Of a DNA stretch of 64,000 nt, positions 27,922-35,214 are shown one piece after another (the stretch's first letter is position 1; each line of letters begins with the position of its first letter). The notes under the pieces are model-generated. The model saw only the letters and a list, made by a program, of their open reading frames with translations. It did no database searches and was not told the DNA's origin. The translations under genes and the position numbers were made by a program. This DNA is from Candidatus Omnitrophota bacterium (GTDB taxonomy: Bacteria; Omnitrophota; Omnitrophia; Omnitrophales; JACROU01): contig JAJDCD010000008.1 in the NCBI GenBank assembly GCA_029261035.1, positions 310,001 through 374,000 of the forward strand, written 5' to 3'.

Positions 27922-28575
27922 TTACTTTTCGACTTCCTTTTTATAATAGTCTTTACCCAACTGAACCTTATCTCGTCCCTGAGACGTCCTCCATTGATTC
28001 ATGTCTCTTAAAGAATAAACACAACCACAATACTGCTGTTGATAAAACTCTTCTTCTTTTGCGATCTCAATCATTCTTTGAGAGCCGGCATCTTTTCTCC
28101 AGTTATAATCCCAATAAGTAATTTCAGGGAACAAGGATGCCGCTTTAACACCTGCTGCTGTAACCTGTTTAAAATCTTTCCACCTCGAAATTCCCAAACA
28201 ACTTGTAATCACTTTAAAGCCATTATGAAAAGCATATTCTGCTGTTTTTACAAAACGCATCTCAAAACACATAGAGCAACGCTCACCTCGCTCCTCGTCA
28301 TTTTCATGTCCTTTTGTAATATCAAACCAACGATCTGTATCATAATCCGCATCCACAAAAGGGATTCCTAGATCCTCACAATACCTAATATTCTCTTCCT
28401 TTCGGAGCATATATTCCTTCTCAGGGTGGATATTAGGATTGTAAAAATACACTGATAATTCAACCCCAGACTTGTGCATATCCTCTATAACAGAGCCTGA
28501 ACAGGGGGCACAGCACGAGTGGAGCAAAACCTTCTTTTCCTTGTGGGGTGGGGTAATATTGTCTCTTCGTTTCAT
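27922..28575 (-). CDS. queH: Epoxyqueuosine reductase QueH
   Basis: A 217-residue iron-sulfur enzyme that makes queuosine in tRNA from epoxyqueuosine; it is the cobalamin-free alternative to QueG. The Cys clusters of the family are all present: LLHSCCAPCSG, GERCSMCFEMR, ITSCLGISRWKDFKQ and YCGCVYSLRD. Length is typical. It heads the two-gene unit with trhO. Confidence 0.95.
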   Translation of the reverse strand: MKRRDNITPPHKEKKVLLHSCCAPCSGSVIEDMHKSGVELSVYFYNPNIHPEKEYMLRKEENIRYCEDLGIPFVDADYDTDRWFDITKGHENDEERGERCSMCFEMRFVKTAEYAFHNGFKVITSCLGISRWKDFKQVTAAGVKAASLFPEITYWDYNWRKDAGSQRMIEIAKEEEFYQQQYCGCVYSLRDMNQWRTSQGRDKVQLGKDYYKKEVEK

Positions 28576-28846
28576 GTCGCTATATTAGCATATTTTACCC
28601 CCGACTTAAATCTCCCCTCCCCCTAAAATAAATATTTGACAAATCGACCAAAATAAGGCATCCTTACCACCAGTAGTAATTAATTGATAAAAAAACCTAT
28701 GAGCTTAATGCTTATGGGCGAACGAATTACAATCCCAACCCTAAAAAATCAATAGGGTTGATTATGTACCTGTCATCTATCCTCGTTAGTTGGAATTAGT
28801 TGGTCTGGTCATTGTTACTACTATTAATCAAAGGAGAACAAGCAAC
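28576..28846 (+). promoter_or_regulatory. Long leader region of the cold-shock gene
   Basis: The 271 bases between the divergent queH gene and the cold-shock start codon hold no ORF worth calling. A TTGACA box at 28636-28641 could be a -35 element, but no good -10 follows at the right distance. A long untranslated leader is usual for cspA-type genes and may act as a temperature-sensitive structure. Confidence 0.35.
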
Positions 28847-29047
28847 ATGGAACAAGGAACAGTAAAGTGGTTTAACAATTCTAAAGGTTTTGGTTTTATT
28901 GCACGCGAATCAGGCGAAGATGTATTCGTACATCACACCGCGATTCAAGGCGAAGGTTATAAATCTTTGGATGAAGGCCAAAAAGTTGAGTTCGAAATAA
29001 CTCAAGGACCTAAGGGCGACCAAGCAACTAACGTTGTTAAGTTGTAA
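28847..29047 (+). CDS. Cold-shock protein (CspA family)
   Basis: A 66-residue single cold-shock domain that binds single-stranded RNA and DNA. RNP1 is KGFGFIA and RNP2 is DVFVHHTAI; the start is [12 protein letters not shown] and the end is [13 protein letters not shown]. The frame is open to 28790, but AAGGAG sits ten bases before the ATG at 28847 and the family begins there. It has its own terminator right after it. Confidence 0.96.
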   Translation: MEQGTVKWFNNSKGFGFIARESGEDVFVHHTAIQGEGYKSLDEGQKVEFEITQGPKGDQATNVVKL

Positions 29048-29063
29048 TTTAATTAGGTAATAC

Positions 29064-29100
29064 CAAAAGGGCATTCACATTTGTGGGTGCCCTTTTTTTT
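29064..29100 (+). terminator. Intrinsic terminator of the cold-shock gene
   Basis: Stem GGGCATTCAC/GTGGGTGCCC (fully paired with two G-T wobbles), loop ATTT, then eight T residues. It lies 17 bases after the stop codon. Confidence 0.88.
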
Positions 29101-29122
29101 ATGCCAAAAACTTTCAACTGCT

Positions 29123-29153
29123 GTCATTCCCGAAATCTTTTATCGGGAATCCG
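29123..29153. repeat. Palindromic repeat family A, single copy
   Basis: GTCATTCCCGA ... TCGGGAATCCG, right after the cold-shock terminator and before the DksA-like gene. Confidence 0.65.
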
Positions 29154-29215
29154 TCAACAAAAGAACAAAAGTAAAAGGACTTCTGAAAGCTAAAAGCTAT
29201 CGGCAAAGGACTAAA

Positions 29216-29554
29216 ATGACCTCCGAAGAAAAATCTAAAATCAAAACCGAAATTGAAGAGAAAATCAAACTCACCAAAAATAAAATTATTAGTTTAAAAG
29301 AACAAACAAAACCTATTCCCCCAGACAGCGCCCTTGGCCGACTTACTCGAATGGATGCTATTCAACAAAAGAGTCTCAACGAAGAATCTCTAAGAAAAGC
29401 AGAGCAAGATCTTCATAATTCAGAGAACACTTTAAAATTAATCGATAATGAGCACTTCGGAATATGTGTTAAATGCAAACAGACAATCCCTATTGGAAGA
29501 ATTCTTTTAGTCCCAGAATCTAAGTTGTGCGTACCCTGCGCTAATCAAAGGTAG
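29216..29554 (+). CDS. DksA/TraR-family zinc-finger protein
   Basis: A 112-residue protein: N-terminal coiled coil (MTSEEKSKIKTEIEEKIK onward) and a C-terminal four-Cys zinc finger (GICVKCKQTIPIGRIL and LCVPCANQR). Family members bind RNA polymerase through its secondary channel and tune initiation. The DxxDxA tip of true DksA is not obvious, so it is a DksA-like protein. The start at 29216 has AAAGGA just upstream; the longer frame begins inside the terminator and a repeat. Three bases separate it from the next gene. Confidence 0.85.
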   Translation: MTSEEKSKIKTEIEEKIKLTKNKIISLKEQTKPIPPDSALGRLTRMDAIQQKSLNEESLRKAEQDLHNSENTLKLIDNEHFGICVKCKQTIPIGRILLVPESKLCVPCANQR

Positions 29555-29557
29555 TTA

Positions 29558-30436
29558 ATGATTCGCTTTATGAAAAACATATTAGATACTTTAAAATTTA
29601 TTCTTAAACACCCTTTGAACAAAAAAAATCCCTTAGGAGCTTTGTGGCGCTGGTTTCAATGGCAAGTCAAAAGCAGGCTCACAAAAAATCCGATCGCAGT
29701 TCCCTTTTTTAACAATTCACAACTTCTAGTCAATAGCGGAATGACAGGCGCTACAGGAAATATTTATTGCGGACTTCATGATTTCGAATCTATGGGCTTT
29801 TTAGTTCACCTTCTGAATAGGGATAATACCTTTGTTGATGTGGGGGCCAACGTAGGAAGCTACAGCATTCTCAGCGCAAGCTTAGGAGCTCAGAGCTACT
29901 CCTTTGAACCCATACTTAAAGCATACAATAGCCTCAAGGATAATATTAAGCTCAATAGCTATGATTCCATTGTCACCCCTTTCAACATGGCCGTATCAGA
30001 CAATGACGGAATAGTGAAAATGTCCTGCGATCTAGACACCGTCAATAGAGTTTTCGAAAACAATAATGATGATTCTCTCAACACAGTCGAAGTTGAATCT
30101 AAAACCCTAGACTCTCTCTTCCCTAACTTAAATCCCATTGCGATCAAAATTGATGTGGAAGGGTTTGAGGATCAAGTAATCCAAGGTGGAAAAAACTTTT
30201 TTCAAAAAAACTCTTTATTAGCAGCTATCGTGGAGATCAACCAACAATCAACTCATCGATTAATGACTGAAATAGGTTTCTCCCCTTTTTCATATGACCC
30301 TTTCCATAGAAAGCTCAGCCCCATAAAATCTGTTGTAAAAGAAAACTTAAATGTCTTATACTTACGAGATCTTTCATCTATCGAGCAAAGGATTAACAGC
30401 TCTCCTAAATTTAAAATTCTAGGGCAAGTAATTTAA
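29558..30436 (+). CDS. FkbM-family methyltransferase
   Basis: A 292-residue SAM-dependent methyltransferase. Motif I is FVDVGANVGSYSIL; the FkbM signatures TFEP-like YSFEPILKAYNSL, NMAVSDNDG and IKIDVEGFEDQVIQGG follow in order. Such enzymes O-methylate sugars or secondary metabolites, often on surface glycans. The four genes from 29216 to 31202 are tightly packed on the plus strand. AAAGG lies six bases before the chosen ATG. Confidence 0.9.
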   Translation: MIRFMKNILDTLKFILKHPLNKKNPLGALWRWFQWQVKSRLTKNPIAVPFFNNSQLLVNSGMTGATGNIYCGLHDFESMGFLVHLLNRDNTFVDVGANVGSYSILSASLGAQSYSFEPILKAYNSLKDNIKLNSYDSIVTPFNMAVSDNDGIVKMSCDLDTVNRVFENNNDDSLNTVEVESKTLDSLFPNLNPIAIKIDVEGFEDQVIQGGKNFFQKNSLLAAIVEINQQSTHRLMTEIGFSPFSYDPFHRKLSPIKSVVKENLNVLYLRDLSSIEQRINSSPKFKILGQVI

Positions 30437-30440
30437 AATC

Positions 30441-31202
30441 ATGACTAACCTATTAAAGAAATTTAAACAAAATATATGTCGATGGCATAACCAAGCAGAA
30501 ATATGGTTTATGCAAAATATTCTTATCGCTCCTGAAGGTCATGCAAACGAAATTAAGTCTACTTTAAAAGAATATTCTAATGGAACTTCTAAATCAGATA
30601 ACGGAAACGTTGTCTTCGACATAGGGGGAAGAAAAGGTGTTTGGTCGGAAGCCTGCAAAAATAATAATTTTAATTACGCCGTATTAGACATAACGAGTCC
30701 CGACCACTATTCAGAGCAACTTCCTCAAAACTTTATCCAGGCAGATGCTCACCAACTTCCTGTACAAAATAATTCCGTAAAAGGAATCCTCTGTTTTGAA
30801 ATGTTAGAGCATTGCCGTTATCCAGCCAAAATCTTACAAGAGCTTTCAAGAGTATTAAAAGATGATGGTTTTTTAATTTTATCGACCCGACAATATTGGG
30901 CAACACACGGCTGCCCTCAGGACTACTTTCGCTATACCCAATTAGGCCTCATTGAGTTATTTAAAGAAGCTTCGTTTGACGTGGTAAAAACAGTCCCTTT
31001 AGGGGGGCCAATGAGCATAGTCGCATCAGTAATTAATGTAAATATCCCTTTTTTAAACAAACCTATTTTGAAACAATTATTCATTTATCCGTTGTGGTTG
31101 ATCTGCACAGTTTTAGACAAAGTATTTTTTCTTCCATCCAAACTATTTAAAACCAACCCAGATACGACCGGGTGGATTGTCGTAGGACAAAAAAAACAGT
31201 AA
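30441..31202 (+). CDS. Class I SAM-dependent methyltransferase (methyltransf_11 type)
   Basis: A 253-residue enzyme. Motif I is VVFDIGGRKGVWSEA, with the aspartate of the acidic loop in YAVLDITSPDHY, then FIQADAHQLPVQNNSVKGILCFEMLEH and a C-terminal hydrophobic region that may contact the membrane. It starts four bases after the FkbM gene. The two may modify the same surface sugar; the substrate is unknown. Confidence 0.87.
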   Translation: MTNLLKKFKQNICRWHNQAEIWFMQNILIAPEGHANEIKSTLKEYSNGTSKSDNGNVVFDIGGRKGVWSEACKNNNFNYAVLDITSPDHYSEQLPQNFIQADAHQLPVQNNSVKGILCFEMLEHCRYPAKILQELSRVLKDDGFLILSTRQYWATHGCPQDYFRYTQLGLIELFKEASFDVVKTVPLGGPMSIVASVINVNIPFLNKPILKQLFIYPLWLICTVLDKVFFLPSKLFKTNPDTTGWIVVGQKKQ

Positions 31203-31311
31203 CTACTTATTTAGGTTTCAAATAAATTGAAAGGCTAAAAATGCTTCTCTTAAATAAATAGTAATTAACATACTCACTCCATCTTTTATAAATCTATTAA
31301 GGAGAAACATC

Positions 31312-31614
31312 ATGTCAGAAAAAAATGTAACTGTCGTAGCAGAAATGAAGGCTAAACTAGGAAAAGAAGCTGAATTAAAAGAAAACTTAATTGGACTCCT
31401 CCACCCCACTCATCAAGAAGAGGGCTGTATCAATTATGATATGCATCAATCCGCTGAAGACTCTTCTACTTTTTTATTTTATGAGAACTGGACTTCTAAA
31501 GAAGCCTTAGATCAACATTTAGCTATGCCCCATCTAAAAGCCTTTTTCGCAAAAACACCCGATTTAATAGATGGCGAAGTTAAGATATCTTTGTGGGATA
31601 AAGTGTCCTACTAA
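31312..31614 (+). CDS. Antibiotic-biosynthesis-monooxygenase-domain (ABM) protein
   Basis: A 100-residue dimeric ferredoxin-like domain of the ABM/YgiN type: VTVVAEMKAKLGKEAELKE, HQEEGCINYDMHQS, FLFYENWTSKEALDQHL, PHLKAFF. Family members are small oxidoreductases acting on quinones or aromatic compounds, or have unknown roles. AAGGAG sits before the ATG. It starts a series of small genes (31312-32842) with short gaps. Confidence 0.9.
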   Translation: MSEKNVTVVAEMKAKLGKEAELKENLIGLLHPTHQEEGCINYDMHQSAEDSSTFLFYENWTSKEALDQHLAMPHLKAFFAKTPDLIDGEVKISLWDKVSY

Positions 31615-31641
31615 AAAATAATTACAATAAAAGGAGATGGT

Positions 31642-32214
31642 ATGACAAACAATACAATTATTGAAGGAGTTGATTACGGTCCTTTAGCCGCACTTATTGG
31701 AACCTGGGAAGGTAATAAAGGAATGGACCGTTCTCCCGAACCTGATGGAGAGGAAAAGAACCCCTATTTTGAGACTATTTTATTTGAAGCCATTGGAGAT
31801 GTCACTAATGCCGAATCACAAACCTTAGCTGCAGTTCGTTACCATCAAGTTGTCAGCCGTCAGTCTGACCAAAAAGTTTTTCATAACGAAACGGGCTATT
31901 GGATGTGGGATTCCAACACAAACACCTTAATGCATTCCCTAACAATTCCACGCGGTGTCTGTGTACTTGCTGGAGGTATCTATAACGCTTCTAATACATC
32001 CCCTATTACGCTTGAAGTTAAAGCTAAATTAGGAGATGAGAACTGGGGTATTATTCAATCCCCATTCATGCTTAAAAATGCTCGGACCGTTTCTTTTGAA
32101 CACAAAATTTCCATCGAAGGAGATACTCTTACCTACTCCGAATCCGTAGGCTTAGAAATTTATGGAAAAGACTTTGATCATACAGATACAAATACGCTAA
32201 ATCGTTCTAATTAA
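31642..32214 (+). CDS. Nitrobindin-like heme-binding beta-barrel protein
   Basis: A 190-residue protein of the FABP-like/nitrobindin (THAP4 C-terminal) fold. The signature LIGTWEGNKGMD near the N-terminus matches the GTWxGxG family motif; long beta strands follow (FETILFEAIGDV, VFHNETGYWMWD, LMHSLTIPRGVCVLAGG). Relatives bind heme or small lipids. It is preceded by AAGGAGATGGT. The proximal His of true nitrobindins cannot be confirmed by eye. Confidence 0.78.
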   Translation: MTNNTIIEGVDYGPLAALIGTWEGNKGMDRSPEPDGEEKNPYFETILFEAIGDVTNAESQTLAAVRYHQVVSRQSDQKVFHNETGYWMWDSNTNTLMHSLTIPRGVCVLAGGIYNASNTSPITLEVKAKLGDENWGIIQSPFMLKNARTVSFEHKISIEGDTLTYSESVGLEIYGKDFDHTDTNTLNRSN

Positions 32215-32235
32215 GAACCTCCTAAAGGAGACTCT

Positions 32236-32502
32236 ATGAAAAAACCTTCAATCATAAAAGGTATCCTCTCTGCTTTGCTCACTTTTATCTTTTGTTTAGT
32301 ATTTATACCAGCAATCGTTGCTTTAATATTGCCATTAGCCCTATCTTGGATGGGTGAAGGTTATGTTTCTTTAGCATCGATCATTCTGATGGGAGTGGTT
32401 GTATTGATGATTCCATTTTCCTTTTGGGCCGCTTGGAAAAGGTACCGAACATTTAACCCACGAAACCCCTTAGAAAGCCTCTATAAAAATGGCCAACACT
32501 AA
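32236..32502 (+). CDS. Small two-helix membrane protein
   Basis: An 88-residue protein with two long hydrophobic helices (about 9-36 and 42-66) and a basic tail. No family recognised. AAGGAG lies before the ATG. Its end overlaps the next gene by 14 bases, so the two are translationally coupled. Confidence 0.75.
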   Translation: MKKPSIIKGILSALLTFIFCLVFIPAIVALILPLALSWMGEGYVSLASIILMGVVVLMIPFSFWAAWKRYRTFNPRNPLESLYKNGQH

Positions 32503-32842
32503 TAAAATTGACTATATTGAGAGCCCCACGACAGACATTCAAAAAACTAAAAGTTTTTTCAAACAACTCTTTGGTTGGACTTTTCAAGATTTTGGACCTG
32601 ATTATACAGCCTACGATGACGGCTATATGAAAGGTGGTTTTTATAAATCTGAAACAGTTGCTTCTATTGGAACTGGGAGTGTCTTAGTTGTTTTTTACAG
32701 TACTGAGCTAGAAACTTATAAGGAAAAAATTATTCATCTGGGTGGAAACATCACGAAAGATATTTTTTCTTTCCCAGGAGGACGGCGATTTCATTTTACT
32801 GAGCCTGGTGGAAGTGAATTCGCAATATGGTCCGATAAATAA
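32489..32842 (+). CDS. VOC-family (glyoxalase/bleomycin-resistance-like) protein
   Basis: A 117-residue vicinal-oxygen-chelate fold protein: YIESPTTDIQKTKSFFKQLFGW, DFGPDYTAYDDG, GGFYKSETV, VFYSTELETY, GRRFHFTEPGGSEFAIWSD. One domain of two beta-alpha-beta-beta-beta repeats. Relatives are dioxygenases, isomerases or resistance proteins; without metal ligands being certain, only the fold is claimed. The start overlaps the membrane-protein gene. Confidence 0.9.
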   Translation: MANTNKIDYIESPTTDIQKTKSFFKQLFGWTFQDFGPDYTAYDDGYMKGGFYKSETVASIGTGSVLVVFYSTELETYKEKIIHLGGNITKDIFSFPGGRRFHFTEPGGSEFAIWSDK

Positions 32843-32862
32843 CTCCAAACAAAGGATTCCCA

Positions 32863-33519
32863 ATGGAATGGACATCTGAGATTGATCAAGGGCTTGTGCG
32901 TAAAAAACAAGAAGACAGCATTCAACATTGGCCAAAGGAAAATCCCAAACTATTTATCCTTGGAGATGGGCTTGGAGGACTCTCTGACGGAGATATAGCA
33001 AGTTCTACTGCTGTTAAACATATTTATGAAACAGCAGAAAAACAAAATGGCTTTAAAACAGTAACAGGTCTTAAGAAAGCAGTTCAGCAATCCAACAACC
33101 GCCTCAAAGAGCAAAACTCATCTAGACCTTCAGAGTCTCATATGGCAACCACCTTAACCCTAGCTTATTTTCAAGACGAAACCATTCGTTTTGCCCACAT
33201 CGGAGATAGCCGTATTTACCGAATTAGAAATAATAAAATAAAACAGCTTACCACCGACCATTCTTATGACAGGCACACATTAAGCCAAGCTATTGGCTTA
33301 GACAGCCATTTGGATATAGACGCTAAAAAGCTCAAAACAAACCCAGGAGACGTCTACCTTATATGCAGTGACGGACTTTACGGAATGGTTATGGATGAAA
33401 CCATCATACAAGAGTATAATAAGAATATCGATATAAAGAAGTACTCAAAAGCTCTTTTAAAACATGCTCTTGAAAATGGAGGCGAAGATAATATCTCTTT
33501 ATTCTTAATAAAAATTTAA
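32863..33519 (+). CDS. PP2C-family protein phosphatase
   Basis: A 218-residue Mn/Mg-dependent Ser/Thr phosphatase. Metal-binding motifs: DQGLVRKKQEDS at the N-terminus, LGDGLGGLSDG (Asp35), FAHIGDSRIYRI, YLICSDGLYGMV and GGEDNISLFLI. Length matches bacterial PP2C (PrpC/Stp). It is followed 27 bases later by a protein kinase gene, so the pair should form a reversible Ser/Thr phosphorylation switch. Confidence 0.93.
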   Translation: MEWTSEIDQGLVRKKQEDSIQHWPKENPKLFILGDGLGGLSDGDIASSTAVKHIYETAEKQNGFKTVTGLKKAVQQSNNRLKEQNSSRPSESHMATTLTLAYFQDETIRFAHIGDSRIYRIRNNKIKQLTTDHSYDRHTLSQAIGLDSHLDIDAKKLKTNPGDVYLICSDGLYGMVMDETIIQEYNKNIDIKKYSKALLKHALENGGEDNISLFLIKI

Positions 33520-33546
33520 ACGATATTATTGATCTAAAGAACAACC

Positions 33547-34284
33547 ATGAAAAAGAAGCCAAAAAAGCCAAAAAAAATAACAGAATTCAATCTTAAATCT
33601 GGAAAAATATTTGATAAAAATTATGAAATATTAGACCTTCTTGGAAAAGGCTGGGAAGGTGAAGTTTATCGCATTCAAGATTTAAACACAGGCATAGAAA
33701 GAGCTGCAAAACTCTTCTTCCCTCACCGCAACATTAAAAACAAAACATCTAACATTTATGCCGCAAAATTACACCGTCTTAGAGAATGCCCTGTCGTCAT
33801 TCATTACCATCATCAAGAAATTATCCGAGTTTCTGGGCAACCGGTAACAGTTTTAGTATCCGAGTACGTTGAGGGAGAACTGCTCTCAAATTACTTGCTC
33901 AAACAACCCAGAAAACGCTTGAGCCCTTTCCAAGCACTCCATCTCCTTTTTGCCCTTGTTCTCGGAATTGAAAACATCCATCATCTAGGCGAATACCATG
34001 GAGACTTGCACACAGACAACGTCATCGTCCTAAGGCACGGCTTAAACTATCACCTTAAACTACTCGACTTCTTTCACTATGGCCGAGCAACCAAAGAAAA
34101 TAAAAGTGACGACATCGTTTCTGCCATACAGATTTTCCACGAAGCTTTGGGTGGAGCTAAACAATATTCTAAACAACCCAAATACATCAAAGAAATATGT
34201 CTAGGATTAAAGCACAGTCTTATCAAAAAGAAGTTCAAAACTGCCAGCGACCTTCGAGTCCACCTAGAAAATCTCTCAATGTAA
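33547..34284 (+). CDS. Eukaryotic-like Ser/Thr protein kinase, compact
   Basis: A 245-residue kinase with no membrane or sensor domain. Glycine loop LLGKGWEGEVYRI, ATP-binding Lys55 (ERAAKLFF), catalytic loop HGDLHTDNV (Asp153, Asn158) and magnesium motif DFF (174-176) where most kinases have DFG. The N-terminus is a run of Lys and Pro (KKKPKKPKK). The catalytic loop HGDLHxxN is like that of small-molecule and lipopolysaccharide-type kinases as well, so a non-protein substrate is possible, but the PP2C neighbour favours protein. Confidence 0.85.
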   Translation: MKKKPKKPKKITEFNLKSGKIFDKNYEILDLLGKGWEGEVYRIQDLNTGIERAAKLFFPHRNIKNKTSNIYAAKLHRLRECPVVIHYHHQEIIRVSGQPVTVLVSEYVEGELLSNYLLKQPRKRLSPFQALHLLFALVLGIENIHHLGEYHGDLHTDNVIVLRHGLNYHLKLLDFFHYGRATKENKSDDIVSAIQIFHEALGGAKQYSKQPKYIKEICLGLKHSLIKKKFKTASDLRVHLENLSM

Positions 34285-34330
34285 TTCGCTTATCCACTAG
34301 CAGGAAAAAAGGTAGGTTTTTTTGAAGGGC

Positions 34331-35062
34331 TTAATCCCCTTTAACAAAGAAAAGCCAATCGGTATGATTTTCATTAACAAGCGTATTACGAAAGTTAATC
34401 TCTTCTACTCGAACTTCACCAAAAACATTCTTAAGCGCCTCGGCAAACGGAGAACTTTCAGCATAAGACCAGAGACCAAGAATTCCACCAGGAGCCAAAT
34501 GCTCCTTAGCTCTCTTCAAACCCTCTTCTGTATAAAAAGCATCATTCCCCTCTTTAATATCTAGATGCTCTCCTGGGGAGTGATCAATATCAATTAAAAT
34601 CAAATCGTATTGTCTTTCTGGCGAGGTAGAAAGCTGTTCATAAAAATCTCCCTGAATCACTTCTAAACGATTATCAGAATTAAGCTCATCCGACAGAGGC
34701 ACAAGCCCATCTTTAAGCCAGCGGATCACCTGCGGTAAAAATTCAATGACTTGCAGTTGTTTAACACGTTTAGATTGCAACGCTGCACGAGCGGTATACC
34801 CCAACCCCAAACCACCCACAAGAACACTAAGATCATTCCCCTGATGCATCTGAAGCGCAATATCCGCCAAAGCACACTCAGAGTCTGTATTATAACTACT
34901 CATCAAAAACTCTTGATTCAAAGTTATCTCAGTAACAAATGTACCAGCTTGCCCCAAAAGCTCCCTACGCCTAAGACAAAGAACTCCAAGAGGTGTAGAC
35001 TCATAAGCTAAAATTTCAAAAGAAGATGAATTCATAGCCCCATTATATACTAGACCTCTCAT
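34331..35062 (-). CDS. Spermidine-synthase-like methyltransferase-fold protein
   Basis: A 243-residue protein of the spermine/spermidine synthase superfamily. SAM-type motif VLVGGLGLGYTARAAL, acidic loop LQVIEFLPQVIRWL, then QGDFYEQL and YDLILIDIDHSPGEHL with a terminal HTDWLFFVKG. The usual polyamine-binding residues (DGG, DSSDP) are not seen; so it may act on another substrate. The ATG at 35035 is an alternative start. Its start faces the tRNA-His gene, and it is the last chromosomal gene before the mobile element. Confidence 0.8.
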   Translation of the reverse strand: MRGLVYNGAMNSSSFEILAYESTPLGVLCLRRRELLGQAGTFVTEITLNQEFLMSSYNTDSECALADIALQMHQGNDLSVLVGGLGLGYTARAALQSKRVKQLQVIEFLPQVIRWLKDGLVPLSDELNSDNRLEVIQGDFYEQLSTSPERQYDLILIDIDHSPGEHLDIKEGNDAFYTEEGLKRAKEHLAPGGILGLWSYAESSPFAEALKNVFGEVRVEEINFRNTLVNENHTDWLFFVKGD

Positions 35063-35137
35063 AAAAAACCCTAAATCTTAAAAATAACGACCCCTTGATT
35101 TTCAAACCGAAACGACTATAATGTGACCTCTTTTGGT

Positions 35138-35214
35138 GGTGGGCGTAGCTCAGTTGGTAGAGCCCCTGATTGTGGTTCAGGTTGTCGCGGGTTCAAGTCC
35201 CGTCGCTCACCCCA
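35138..35214 (+). tRNA. tRNA-His (anticodon GTG)
   Basis: A full cloverleaf: acceptor GTGGGCG/CGCTCAC, D arm TAGCTCAGTTGGTAGAGC, anticodon stem CCTGA/TCAGG with loop TTGTGGT (anticodon GTG at 35172-35174), T arm GCGGGTTCAAGTCCCGT, and an encoded CCA. G at 35138 faces C73, the extra G-1 pair that marks tRNA-His. The last 22 bases are shared with the 3' end of the serine recombinase gene on the other strand, so this is the insertion site of the element to the right. Confidence 0.97.

Noticed and set aside
33550-33580. Lys/Pro-codon tandem run that resembles a short repeat array
   Set aside because: It is the coding sequence of the basic kinase N-terminus, not a CRISPR or DNA repeat.
34322-34564. 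80-residue plus-strand frame after the kinase gene
   Set aside because: Lies opposite the 3' half of the spermidine-synthase-like gene and has no ribosome site.
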